Shown here in pieces: positions 9,636 to 17,987 of a stretch of DNA of 64,000 nucleotides. The stretch covers positions 111,725 through 175,724 of the forward strand of contig CAUYUJ010014344.1 of the NCBI GenBank assembly GCA_963575745.1. The letters are read 5' to 3'. How positions within the stretch are numbered: the stretch's first letter is position 1; each line of letters opens with the position of its first letter. The position numbers and the translations under genes are program-made. The DNA comes from Prorocentrum cordatum (Eukaryota; Sar; Dinophyceae; Prorocentrales; Prorocentraceae). The notes below the pieces were generated by a model, which did not search any database, was not told the origin of the DNA, and worked only from the letters and a program-made list of their open reading frames with translations.

Positions 9636-9990
9636 GAGCCAGATGGCGAGACCAACGCCTCCCTGGAGGGCCTCCCTCGGCCCCTGCGATCCTCGCGCCT
9701 CCCTGGAGGGCCTCCGCCCTCAGAATGCTTCAAAGCAGTGCCGGGGCACTGCTTTGAAGCACCTGGGTGCTTCAAAGCAGTGCCGCGGCACTGCTTTGAA
9801 GCATTCTGAGGGCGGAGGCCCTCCAGGGCCTCCGCCCTCAGCCCAGGGCCCTCCAGGCCCTCCAGGGCCTCCAGGGAGGCCCTCCAGGGCCTCCAGGGCC
9901 TCCAGGGAGGCCCTCCAGGGCCTCCAGGGCCCTCCAGGCCCTCCAGGGCGGAGGCCCTCCAGGGCCTCCAGGGAGGGAGGGAGGGAGTGA
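9636..9990. repeat. CCTCCAGGG minisatellite around the central palindrome
   Basis: Degenerate 9-12 bp units of CCTCCAGGG and its complement CCCTGGAGG flank the central palindrome on both sides. They give collagen-like frames that are unlikely to be coding. Confidence 0.85.
9701..9828. repeat. 128 bp near-perfect palindrome at the element's midpoint
   Basis: Left arm 9701-9764 pairs with right arm 9765-9828; I find one mismatched pair (9743-9744 against 9785-9786). Each arm contains its own palindrome (9726-9761 and 9768-9803, 17-base arms of the TTCAAAGCAGTGCC type) related to those at the element ends. The centre, 9764.5, is about 28 bases from the element midpoint. Confidence 0.9.
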
Positions 9991-10015
9991 GGAAATGAGT
10001 AGTTTCGGCTTCCAA

Positions 10016-10292
10016 CTTGGGAGGAAGGGGAGAAAGGAGGAGGAGAGAGGGAGGAAGTGGAGGAAGGGCGAGGGAGGAGAGGGAGAAGGGAGGGAGGAGG
10101 TCCGTTTCGAACCTCCGTGCTCGATCGTCAGCGGTCCGCTACTGCGGCATCAGCTAACAGAAGCAGTGACACTGCAAACTACACGAGCGCTCCGCAACAG
10201 CGGTCACGCGTGCGCCCCCCCCTTCGGCCTGTTGCCCGCAACTGCGGTCACGCGAGCAAGCCGCCCTGACTGCCGCCACTGCGGCTTCTTAA
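10016..10292. other. Spacer with G/A-rich tract and 12-mers
   Basis: GGAGGAAGGG-type low complexity at 10018-10100, then variants and one exact 12-mer (10137, 10237, 10273) before the end of the 816-codon gene. Confidence 0.5.
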
Positions 10293-12743
10293 TTAGAGCG
10301 ACATCTTCCCGCTTTCGTCGAACCCTTTCTTCGATTTCTTCGGCGCGGGCTGGCCCGAAGGCTTCCCTTTGGCCCTCTTGGCCGCGTCCGTCTTCCACGT
10401 CTCCTCGGCCGCCTTCTTCTTCGGTGCGGTTTTGGGTCTCGCCTCCCACAGGAGCTCTTCTCCTTTCTTCACGGCCGTGGTATTCACCAGCACAGGGACA
10501 TTCACGGCGAGCACGACCCCGCCTGTCCCAGGCACGCACACCGCCAATTCTTTCGTCTCCAGCTCCATGTTGATGCGCGCAACTGCGCTTTCATTACGGC
10601 TGTTTCTCTGCTGGATCTCCTGTTCCGTGACTCTGTTGACTGCCCAGAAGACGTGCATTGTCTCTTGCGCATCCCACTTCCATGCTCTCAACCGCACATC
10701 GTGGTCAGCCACGTCGGCGGGCGTCTTGTCCGCAGGCGGCTTGAACTCGGGGTGCAAGTAGAAGGTCGTGGGCGTGGCCCCATTTGGATCTCCTTTCACC
10801 CAGACTTGCACGGCCACCCTCTCGGGGTGCGTGCTTGCGGCGTGCACCTTGGATGCCTTTGGGACGCACGGCCACAACTCGATGCATTTTTCGTCGTTTG
10901 CAGCGGTTGCCTTGACGGTGCGTTTCTCTGTGTCAGCGTCTTGCAACACCTCTACTTGCGCTTCCGCAACTGCGGACATGTGGCGCGCCCAAAGGCACAG
11001 CAACACTGCGCTGACCAAAGCAGGCTCCCGCCCCAGCTCCTTCGCTGCCGCTGAACGCCTCCATTCGGCGATTGGCAAAGGGAAGGATCCGCGTGGAATG
11101 GCCGTCGTGTCCCTGCTGCGCTGGTGGTTCGTTGGTAATTGCGTCGTGGGGTCAAAGGAAATGACCGTCGGCATCAACTCGTGCCCCTCTGCGGAAGCCT
11201 TTGTCTTCCCCGCCACTGCGGGCTCATTCGGTTCTGGGCGCGGCAACGCGTTGAAATCGAACCAATCGGGCTTCCCGCCTCCGACTCCCACTTCGCCGAG
11301 GGCCTTCTCAAGGGCGTCCCGATTGGACTTCGGCTCCACCTTCCCCGTGGCCTCCGCGCAAGCGCGGAGGAGCGCCTGACGATGTCCTGGGATACTTCGT
11401 TCCTTGACGTGGGTGTCCTTCAGGTACTGCATGAAGCCGTCTGCGGTCAGTATGCACAGGTTCGCCTTGAACTCGATCGCCTTCTCAGGGCCCATGCCGT
11501 CGATGGCCTTGCTCAGCGTGAACAAGTACAAACGGAGAGCCGAGTTCATGTCGATGAGGAAGTCTCGGAACTCCTTCTTCTTCCACGATTGTTCTGGGTC
11601 AGGGCACCACACAGGAGTGTCAACGCCCCTCTTCCTCGCAGGCGCGTTCCTGTAGCATCGCATCACCACGGCAACCTTGACCCACGGCACTTCGTCGGGA
11701 AGCTCGCTGGCTGCCCCGAAGGCACCGAGCCGAAGGGCCCTTCTCCTGGAGTTCACGTAGACCTCGCAGAACTGGAGCAGCAAGGGGATGAACTGCGCTT
11801 TCGTGCTCCCGAGCCCAACAACGAACGAGAACAGCTCAATGAAGTCTGGGTCCTGAACGACTCGATCGAGTTCGTGCATGACGGAGAGCTTGACCTTGTC
11901 AAAGGCAACCTGATCCGCAACTGCGGCGTGCAGCTCCGCGTCAACAGCCTTGCACAGAACACGGAGCGCGGTGAGTTCAGTCGTTCGCAACGCAAAATCG
12001 GCTCCTTTATTGAGGGACTGGCTGATGAGCGAAGCACCAGTGGGTTCCTCGTCCATGATTTTCCAGCTAAGCACTTCCATGAGCATACCCCCCTGCACGA
12101 GTTTCTTAGCGACAGGGTCATGTTCCGCCACTGCGGCCATGTCGAGATTGCCGTCCTTATCGAGCACGCGCTTCAGCCTCGCGCTCTCGTCCTCCGTGAA
12201 CTCCATGCCTTGGGGGATGGGCCACTTGGCTCCCAGGGCGCACGCCCGCAACACGAGGCACAAGTGGGAGTGCGAACACGTCCCATACGCAACGTCTGTT
12301 CCGCAACTGCGGTCGAAGCACGCAGCGAGGTGGCCGGTCGCTTTTTCCAGATTGTACTCTGTGTACGTCTGGAACTTCGGGTCCTCCTTTTTTCTCAGCA
12401 CCAGCTCTTGTGCTGGGTACATCTGAACGCAGACACCTTCGTGGTCAGCTTCGGCTTGCGTGAATCCAGCCAGGAAGATTTTCACAGCGAGTTCCCGAAC
12501 CCTTTCCTGCTGAGGGTAGTGCCCGCCTCGGTTGCCCGTGTGCGGGGCGAGCATGAGCACAGGGAGGCGCACCTTGTCCCCTGTCCTGAATCTAGACCTC
12601 AAGGCGTTGGCCCTCTGAAAGATCCCTTGCGTTCCGCCTGGAACTGCGGCTGTCTCGTCCGCCACTGCGGCTTTCTTGTCCGCCACTGCGGCATTATCTG
12701 TGCCGACGCTGTCGTTCATATCTGTGCCGACGCTGTCCGCCAC
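10293..12743 (-). CDS. Unrecognised 816-residue protein of the giant element
   Basis: Starts MADSVGTDMNDSVGTD, a short internal duplication, followed by AAVAD repeats made by three CCGCCACTGCGG words (12660-12740). The body looks globular: LPVLMLAPHTGNRGGHYPQQ, then CFDRSCGTDVAYGTCSHSHLC (Cys/His-rich; RSCG is 12-mer-encoded), a helical region LRVLCKAVDAELHAAVADQ to FSFVVGLGSTKAQFIPLLLQFCEVY, and a C-terminal strand-rich part ending VLVNTTAVKKGEELLWEA. The last 50 residues are a Lys-rich tail (KKKAAEETWKTDAAKRAKG) that could serve nuclear import or DNA binding. No enzymatic motif is clear. It is the second-longest ORF of the element and lies between the 608-codon and ~333-codon genes on the same strand. 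Confidence 0.65.
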   Translation of the reverse strand: MADSVGTDMNDSVGTDNAAVADKKAAVADETAAVPGGTQGIFQRANALRSRFRTGDKVRLPVLMLAPHTGNRGGHYPQQERVRELAVKIFLAGFTQAEADHEGVCVQMYPAQELVLRKKEDPKFQTYTEYNLEKATGHLAACFDRSCGTDVAYGTCSHSHLCLVLRACALGAKWPIPQGMEFTEDESARLKRVLDKDGNLDMAAVAEHDPVAKKLVQGGMLMEVLSWKIMDEEPTGASLISQSLNKGADFALRTTELTALRVLCKAVDAELHAAVADQVAFDKVKLSVMHELDRVVQDPDFIELFSFVVGLGSTKAQFIPLLLQFCEVYVNSRRRALRLGAFGAASELPDEVPWVKVAVVMRCYRNAPARKRGVDTPVWCPDPEQSWKKKEFRDFLIDMNSALRLYLFTLSKAIDGMGPEKAIEFKANLCILTADGFMQYLKDTHVKERSIPGHRQALLRACAEATGKVEPKSNRDALEKALGEVGVGGGKPDWFDFNALPRPEPNEPAVAGKTKASAEGHELMPTVISFDPTTQLPTNHQRSRDTTAIPRGSFPLPIAEWRRSAAAKELGREPALVSAVLLCLWARHMSAVAEAQVEVLQDADTEKRTVKATAANDEKCIELWPCVPKASKVHAASTHPERVAVQVWVKGDPNGATPTTFYLHPEFKPPADKTPADVADHDVRLRAWKWDAQETMHVFWAVNRVTEQEIQQRNSRNESAVARINMELETKELAVCVPGTGGVVLAVNVPVLVNTTAVKKGEELLWEARPKTAPKKKAAEETWKTDAAKRAKGKPSGQPAPKKSKKGFDESGKMSL

Positions 12744-12892
12744 TGCGGCCCGGAGCTCCGATATGGCGGACTATGGCACGACGTCCGTCGCTCAGGGTGG
12801 AGGCGTGTGTGCCAGGGGCCCAACGACCTGCTGAGCCGAATGCCTGCGGACGACTGAAGGCTCAGTTTTAATCCAAAATATCGGGCGAGAGC

Positions 12893-13200
12893 TTGGGGGG
12901 GGCGCAGGCTGGAGGAGGGAGGGGGGTGCAAGCTGGAGGAGGACGAGGAGGGGAAGGGGAAGGAGAGCTAGGACGGAGGTGGCGGGGGGATGCGGCCTGG
13001 AGGAGGACGAGGAGGGAGGAGGGAGGAGGGAGGAGGGAGGAGGGAGGAGGGAGGAGGGACGACGACGACGACGACTGCTGACGACAGACGACAGACTTGA
13101 CGACGACGACGACCGACGACGACTGCTGACGACAGACGACAGACGCGACGACGACGACGGCAGCGACGACGACGAGGACGGACGACGACGATGATGATGA
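12893..13200. repeat. (GGA)n and (GAC)n microsatellite in spacer
   Basis: GGAGG units to about 13058, then GACGAC units with a duplicated GCTGACGACAGACGACAGAC segment. 12-mers follow at 13266 and 13292 in the spacer 12744-13420, outside any long coding frame. Confidence 0.9.
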
Positions 13201-13420
13201 CCCAGCGCGCGCACACTTATTGCAAACTGCGGCTTCGCAACCGCGTGCTCTCCTATTATACGCAACCGCAACTGCGGCTTCGCAACCGCAACCCCGCAAC
13301 TGCGGGCTATCCTACACCGCAACATGCACTCCATCGCTAATGGGATGCACTACGCAGGCAGCAGGCGCCCAGTAGTACCGAGCTCTGTTCCGCAACTGCG
13401 GCTCCTCGGTCTTGCCGCAC

Positions 13421-15247
13421 TCACCGCTCGTCCGCAACTGCGGCAGATCGCGCCTCTTCGTGCTTCCGCTTGCTCGCCCGACTCTGGCGTCCGTGGCCGA
13501 CGAAGACGACGTTTTGGTGGATGCCCTCGCACCAGTGCGTGCTGAAGGTCTTCTCGTTGAGCTCCTTCTGAATGACCTTGCCGATTGGGGGCAGCGCTGC
13601 CAAGCCGAGCTTTCTTCTGACTCCGCTACTGCGGTCAGGGTCATCCTCCCACTTGGGCATGTACTTCGCTGGGACCCAGCGCCGAGAGATGATGGAGTCG
13701 CTTGTTCGATGCATCCAATCAGGGAGCCACTGGGGATCGTTCTTCGACGGCCTCCCTGCAGAATCCGTGTTGTAGTCCGCAATGCGCACGTCGCACGGGC
13801 CAATGGGGAGGACGCAATTCGGATGCATGACGCGTGTGCCCTCCACAAGGCCTCCGAACAGGGCGGGTCCAGCCCTGAGCACCACCCCCATCGGGCAGGT
13901 GTAGCTGGCTCCGCAACTGCGGCCAAATGCTTGGAGCTGCTCAGGCGGGATGTCAAACAGGCCGCACAAGAACCGCACATCATTTTTATGGATGGAAGCA
14001 ACCGCGTCCTTGAAGAAACTTGGATGCCACGCTGTTTGTTCTGATTGCGTGATCTTCTGTTGGAGACGTTCGGTGACTGCGTGTCTGGACACGACGGCAA
14101 AACGGATCACCGCGGCAGGATTCATGTCGGAGCCCTTCAGGCGAAAGCGCAGGATCGTGACGGCGTGGGTGGCCCCAACAACATGACCCGCAACTGCGGT
14201 CTCTGCGATGATGTGCGGGCGCACGAGCACCACGCCCGTGTCTCTGAACAGGCCAACCGTCGTCCAGTAAGGCTCCGCGGTGTTGTTTTTCAAAGTGACA
14301 GCGTCTTCGACGGCAGTCCTGAGTCCAACGGGAACGTCGTAGCTGCAAGCGCCTTCGACGTTCCCCGTGCGGAACAGCTCGGGGTCCCATACGACGAAGA
14401 CGACCGCCGCAGTTTGGTGCAAGATGCACCTGAAGACATCTTCCTTTGTTGCCACCTTCGTGATGACCACCACGTTGAACACCAAAGCGATGGTGGACGG
14501 AACCCGATTGCCGTCTGCTGTACGAAGGAATCCTTCGTTCCACTTGGGGCGTTCCCCAACGTAGTTTATCCCTGGAGGGGACCTGGTCCGCTGCTTCTTC
14601 CGCGGTGCTCCCGCATCTTCCCGCAACTGCGGTTCCGACGGAGGCCCCGCGCGACCCCGCGACTGCGGTTCTGACAGCGGCGAGCCTTCCGTGGGAGGCG
14701 GCCTTTTCCTCGGCCGCGAATCGGCCGAGGCGATTGTCTCGGCGGCTTTCTCCTGGGAGGCGGCCTCGTCTTCGGGTTGGGCGCCTCGTTTGGACTCGGC
14801 TGCGAGCAGCACGGCCGAGGGCGCGCTGCTCCCAGATGAGCCGCGCGCGGCACCTGGCTCGCCGGCCACCCCCGCAACTGCGGTCTCGGTGGCGGCTCCC
14901 GTCACTGCTGGTTGGTCCTGCTGCTTCGTCGGCGTCTGCGCCCGAGGCCCCCATTTTGCCTTGGGGGTCAAGTGCGCCCTGCGCAACTGCGCCTCTTCGC
15001 GCCTCCCACCAGCAGAGCTCCCACTCGCAGCGCTTATCGGCGGCGGCGGCCGATATTCCCGCGAGGAGCTAGACGACTGCGGGGAGGCCTCGCGCGGCGG
15101 TCGCTCGGGGCTTCCGCAACTGCGGTCCTCCGTCGGCTCCGCGACTGCGGCATCCGCGGCAGCCCCTTGCAGGCCGAACCTTTCCCGCAGTTGCTGCTTC
15201 AGCTCGGCGAACCGCTTGTCGACCTCGGCTTTGCGACCTGGGTCCAT
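13421..15247 (-). CDS. EEP-like protein without the catalytic motif (possible pseudoenzyme)
   Basis: 608 residues, starting MDPGRKAEVDKRFAELKQQL, a short coiled coil. Residues ~30-230 are low-complexity Ser/Pro/Arg. The C-terminal domain parallels the 709-residue EEP protein: TKVATKEDVFRCILHQTAAV with VVWDPELF where the acidic strand would be; NPAAVIRFAVVSRHAVTERL in place of MAVHVHHS; and KNDVRFLCGLFDIPPEQL, a counterpart of VCMGDFNM. In both proteins a 12-mer follows at a similar distance (FGRSCG here, WCRNCG there). GDFN has become GLFD, so nuclease activity is unlikely. The last residues, AAVADER, include a 12-mer two codons before the stop. Homology is my inference from parallel order, not an alignment score. 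Confidence 0.5.
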   Translation of the reverse strand: MDPGRKAEVDKRFAELKQQLRERFGLQGAAADAAVAEPTEDRSCGSPERPPREASPQSSSSSREYRPPPPISAASGSSAGGRREEAQLRRAHLTPKAKWGPRAQTPTKQQDQPAVTGAATETAVAGVAGEPGAARGSSGSSAPSAVLLAAESKRGAQPEDEAASQEKAAETIASADSRPRKRPPPTEGSPLSEPQSRGRAGPPSEPQLREDAGAPRKKQRTRSPPGINYVGERPKWNEGFLRTADGNRVPSTIALVFNVVVITKVATKEDVFRCILHQTAAVVFVVWDPELFRTGNVEGACSYDVPVGLRTAVEDAVTLKNNTAEPYWTTVGLFRDTGVVLVRPHIIAETAVAGHVVGATHAVTILRFRLKGSDMNPAAVIRFAVVSRHAVTERLQQKITQSEQTAWHPSFFKDAVASIHKNDVRFLCGLFDIPPEQLQAFGRSCGASYTCPMGVVLRAGPALFGGLVEGTRVMHPNCVLPIGPCDVRIADYNTDSAGRPSKNDPQWLPDWMHRTSDSIISRRWVPAKYMPKWEDDPDRSSGVRRKLGLAALPPIGKVIQKELNEKTFSTHWCEGIHQNVVFVGHGRQSRASKRKHEEARSAAVADER

Positions 15248-15289
15248 GGCGTGGCCGCGCGCGGCCCCCGTCCGACGGGGGAACTGCGG

Positions 15290-15660
15290 CCGGCTTGGGA
15301 GAGGAAGGACAACGAGGGAGACGGCGGGGATGAGGACGAGGAAGGCGAAGAGGAGGATGGAGAGGACGCGACGGAAGAGGATGGCGCGAAGAGCTCAGAC
15401 GAGGGTGAAAGGAGCAAGGGGACTGCGACGAGGATGACGGGGCAGAAACGGAGGAGGAGGAATCAACAAAGTCCGCAACTGCGGCCCTCGGGGGGGACTG
15501 CGACGAGGACGACGGGAAATGACTCGGCCAACGGAGGCGGGCTACGGCCAACGGACGGAACTGCGACGAGGAGGAAAGGCGGAGGGAGGAGACTGCGACG
15601 AGGACGACGGGGAAGGGGCGACGAGGACGACGAACAACTGCGGATCCATCTGTTTAAGTA
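15290..15660. repeat. GACTGCGACGAGGAcGACGGG minisatellite in spacer
   Basis: At least four imperfect units with ACTGCGACGAGGA and GACGGGG, mixed with GGA runs. Two exact 12-mers (15472 and 15668) lie in or beside it. The rest of the spacer 15661-15912 carries four more exact 12-mers (15763, 15807, 15869 and 15898), the densest non-coding cluster. Confidence 0.8.
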
Positions 15661-15912
15661 CCTGTCTCCGCAACTGCGGCCGCGCTAATTAACGTCACGA
15701 GTGCTTCAACGGAGGTGATGCGCGCCCGAAGCACCTAATTACAGCGGTCAGTCGTGGGAGCGCCGCAACTGCGGCCAAGCTGTATGAAGTCGCTAGAAGG
15801 CAGCGCCGCAACTGCGGCCGAAAGCGCGCATAGTGAGTCAAACGAGCGCGGCGTCACGCGATCGGTCCCCGCAACTGCGGTTCCATGGCTGCGCAATCCC
15901 GCAACTGCGGTG

Positions 15913-17283
15913 TCAAGGCTGCGCGGACCACCGCGGTTGCAGCTGCGCCCCCTTGCTCGCGTCGAACCGCCCAGGATTCGGATGGGCGTGCAGCATCTTC
16001 CAGAACGTGAACGTTCCGTGGCCATCGCTCTTGCCGAGACCTGCCCTCGGGCCCCGCACGGGATGCGAGTGCGGCTCCACCTCATACGTGTTGAACTTCG
16101 GGCTAGACCAGGATGGGTGGACGCGAATGCCCGAGCCGTCGTCGCGGATGAGGACGAAATCCCACTGGGGCAGAGGGATTCTTTGCGCCTGTCCTCTGTC
16201 CACCCCTTTCGTGTGCCTCATGTTGTCGAGACTGCTAGGGCACGGGCGGCACTCGCAGCGGACCAACCCGCGACTGCGGTCATTGTCAGGGCCGCACACG
16301 ACGCGCAGCATTGTAGGTCCATCCATCTGCGCGACCATCTCCAGCCAAGACCACGGCACTTTGACAGTGTGGTCCCAGTCCCAATCCCTGTTGTCCTGCG
16401 CCTTCCCCTTTGCGCGGTACTTAAGGATCTTCGAAATTTCCTCCGCAACTGCGGTACCTCCGAAGACGGGCGTGCGGCTGCCGAAAGGGTTTTCTCGGTC
16501 TTCGTACTCGTCTCGGAACCACTTCAAGGCCGCGTTGTGCTGCTTATAATTGCCGTTCCAGTTCGCCCTGAAGTTCTCGAAGAATTCCAACTTGAAAATT
16601 GGCAGCGGCTCATTGCGCACAATTTGAAACAGCGCAACTGCGCCTTGTTCTTCGCGCCCTGGGGGAAGCAGGGGACCGCCTCCTTTGCCCGCCGCTGTTG
16701 CGGCCGCGGGCTCCGCGGCAGGAGAACCTGCCGAGGCACTCGAGCGGCCACCTTCCCATGCATTCCACCAGCCACCCTCGTCGTCCCACCAGCGGGCGCC
16801 CTCCATTCCCCAACCCTCGCATCCGTTGCCGCCCCATCCGCCGCCCTCCCATCCGCGACTGCGGTCACTTCCGTCGCCGCCATCCTGCGCTTTTCCTCTC
16901 CATCCGCCAAGAGAATCTCCGCCGCCCCAGCCGCCACTGCGGTCACCTCCGCCGCCGTATCCGCCACTGCGGCCGCCCCAACCCCCACTTGTTCCCCAAC
17001 CGCCGCCGCTGCTCTTTGAAGAATCCGCAACTGCGGCCCGTGTTTCCTCTTCCGCTTTGTCATCCCACCCTGCACGCATCTCTGCCCCGACTGCAGGCCG
17101 CGGAGGCGGGCGCGAGCCCGCCCAACCGCCGTGAAACCTACCGTCGGCGCGGGCTTGAGCCGAACGTGCATGGAGGAGGAGGATGAGGAGGAGGAGGGTG
17201 AATGTGAGGAGGATGATGCGTTCCTGGGAGGTGTGCCTTCGCGTGCAACACAAGAGCCCTGAGAATTCCTGAGGCCCCTCCAA
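15913..17283 (-). CDS. Unrecognised Gly/Trp-rich protein of the giant element
   Basis: 456 residues and the first gene from the right end. A Leu-rich N-terminus (TFTLLLLILLLHARSAQA) looks like a signal peptide but is encoded by a GGA/GAT low-complexity tract, so it may be incidental. Residues ~80-200 are GWGG-type repeats (SGGWGGRSGGYGGGGDRSGG). The C-terminal 230 residues look globular: FKLEFFENFRANWNGNYKQHN, WFRDEYEDRENPFG, VPWSWLEMVAQMDGP, CECRPCPSSLDNMRHTKGVD, WDFVLIRDDGSGIRVHPSW, and FTFWKMLHAHPNPGRFDASKG. I do not recognise a family. A shorter start inside the Gly-rich region is possible. Confidence 0.55.
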   Translation of the reverse strand: MEGPQEFSGLLCCTRRHTSQERIILLTFTLLLLILLLHARSAQARADGRFHGGWAGSRPPPRPAVGAEMRAGWDDKAEEETRAAVADSSKSSGGGWGTSGGWGGRSGGYGGGGDRSGGWGGGDSLGGWRGKAQDGGDGSDRSRGWEGGGWGGNGCEGWGMEGARWWDDEGGWWNAWEGGRSSASAGSPAAEPAAATAAGKGGGPLLPPGREEQGAVALFQIVRNEPLPIFKLEFFENFRANWNGNYKQHNAALKWFRDEYEDRENPFGSRTPVFGGTAVAEEISKILKYRAKGKAQDNRDWDWDHTVKVPWSWLEMVAQMDGPTMLRVVCGPDNDRSRGLVRCECRPCPSSLDNMRHTKGVDRGQAQRIPLPQWDFVLIRDDGSGIRVHPSWSSPKFNTYEVEPHSHPVRGPRAGLGKSDGHGTFTFWKMLHAHPNPGRFDASKGAQLQPRWSAQP

Positions 17284-17399
17284 CAGCCAAGGACGCGGAT
17301 GACAAGAAAGTCGAGAAGATTGGGAACCGATTGAGGATTAAGAGGCGTGCGACGAAAGGGATGATGATGACGAAGAGGAAGATCAGTGAAGGGGAGGAG

Positions 17400-17760
17400 C
17401 GGACAGGAATTATGGAGGAGTGATAGCAGAGGAGGAAGAGGGGGAAGGGGGAGGAGGAGGAGGAGGAGGAGGAGGGAGAGGAAAAGGGGGAGGAGGAGGA
17501 GGAGGAAGAAGGGGAGGAGGAGGAGGAGGAGGAGGAGGAGGAGGAGGAGGAAGAGGAGGAGGAGGAGGAGGAGGAGGAGGAAGAGGAGGAGGACGACGAC
17601 GACGAGGAGGAGGAGGAGGAGGAGAGGGAGAAGGAGAACGGGGACAGGAGGACAAGGACGGAGAAATATAACAAATGAGGGGGAGGAGGCGGAGGAGGAG
17701 GAGGACGAGGAGGAGAAGCAGGAAGAGGAGGAGGAGAGGGGGGAGGAAGAGTGCGCGTGA
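17400..17760. repeat. (GGA)n microsatellite
   Basis: Near-continuous GGA/GAG units between the last ORF and the right subterminal palindromes. The flanks 17284-17399 and 17761-17884 show no gene. Confidence 0.9.
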
Positions 17761-17884
17761 GACTGGGAGAACGAGGTAATTAATTAGAGAGGGAACGGGG
17801 GAGGAGGGAGGACAAGGAAGAGCATACAGCGACGAGAAGAGGAGAAGGAACAGACGAAGGCTCCTGCTGATCGCATTTCCGCAT

Positions 17885-17956
17885 CGTTCAAAGCAGTGCC
17901 GGGGCACTGCTTTGAACGACTGGTGATGTTCAAAGCAGTTCCCCGGCACTGTGTTC
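17885..17956. repeat. Right subterminal palindrome pair
   Basis: Perfect 16-base arms at 17885-17900 and 17903-17918 around GG, then a decayed second palindrome at 17928-17956. The outer palindrome is the imperfect one at this end, as at the left end. Confidence 0.9.
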
Positions 17957-17958
17957 CA

Positions 17959-17987
17959 TCGTCGCCGTTATAAGGGCTATCGGATTA
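17959..17987 (-). repeat. Right terminal inverted repeat of the giant element
   Basis: Its reverse complement begins TAATCCGATAGCCC and matches the left terminus at 28 of 29 positions. TA at 17986-17987 is the second copy of the presumed target duplication. Confidence 0.9.

Larger units (their letters stand above)
1655..17036 (+). repeat. Dispersed 12-mer CCGCAACTGCGG, confined to the giant element
   Basis: I counted about 49 exact copies by eye, including 1655, 1691, 1810, 2053, 2092, 2362, 5694, 6038, 13266, 13292, 15763, 15807, 15869, 15898 and 17025. There are also many copies changed only at base 5 (CCGCCACTGCGG, CCGCGACTGCGG, CCGCTACTGCGG), and CCGCAATTGCGG near 2668 and 7640. All full copies read the same way on the plus strand, although the word is nearly palindromic. 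It is stop-free in all six frames. In the minus-strand genes it reads as AVA, PQLR or RSCG according to frame; it also occurs in spacers. One exact 12-mer is expected about 0.001 times in 16.5 kb of random sequence. Confidence 0.95.
1487..17987 (-). mobile_element. Giant (~16.5 kb) TA-flanked DNA transposon with six ORFs
   Basis: Both ends carry a matching inverted repeat (1487-1515 against 17959-17987, one mismatch in 29) behind a TA, followed inward by paired ~32 bp palindromes. All six long ORFs (709, 1371, about 333-483, 816, 608 and 456 codons) lie on the minus strand. One contains a DD34D transposase core, the type that duplicates TA on insertion, so ends and enzyme agree. The 12-mer CCGCAACTGCGG and variants run from 1655 to 17036 and were not seen outside. 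A 128 bp palindrome sits at the midpoint. Known Tc1/mariner and pogo elements are mostly 1-5 kb, so size and cargo are exceptional. ORFs are intact, which suggests recent insertion. It could instead be a nested composite, but orientation and the shared 12-mer argue for one unit. Confidence 0.85.

Noticed and set aside
10100-10130. tRNA-like T-loop (TTTCGAACCTC), also near 50040 and 19350
   Set aside because: No acceptor or anticodon stems could be folded around these words.
10293-10480. SET-domain ending in the 816-residue protein (VLVNTTAVKKGEELLW)
   Set aside because: Only the final strand resembles SET; the NHS and GEEL-Y core motifs are absent.
17138-17283. Signal peptide of the 456-residue protein
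   Set aside because: The Leu run is the translation of a GGA/GAT simple-sequence tract, so hydrophobicity is not reliable evidence.
1487-17987. Polinton/Maverick or giant-virus insertion
   Set aside because: No DNA polymerase B, packaging ATPase or capsid signature in any of the six ORFs; ends and TA fit a Tc1/mariner-type element.
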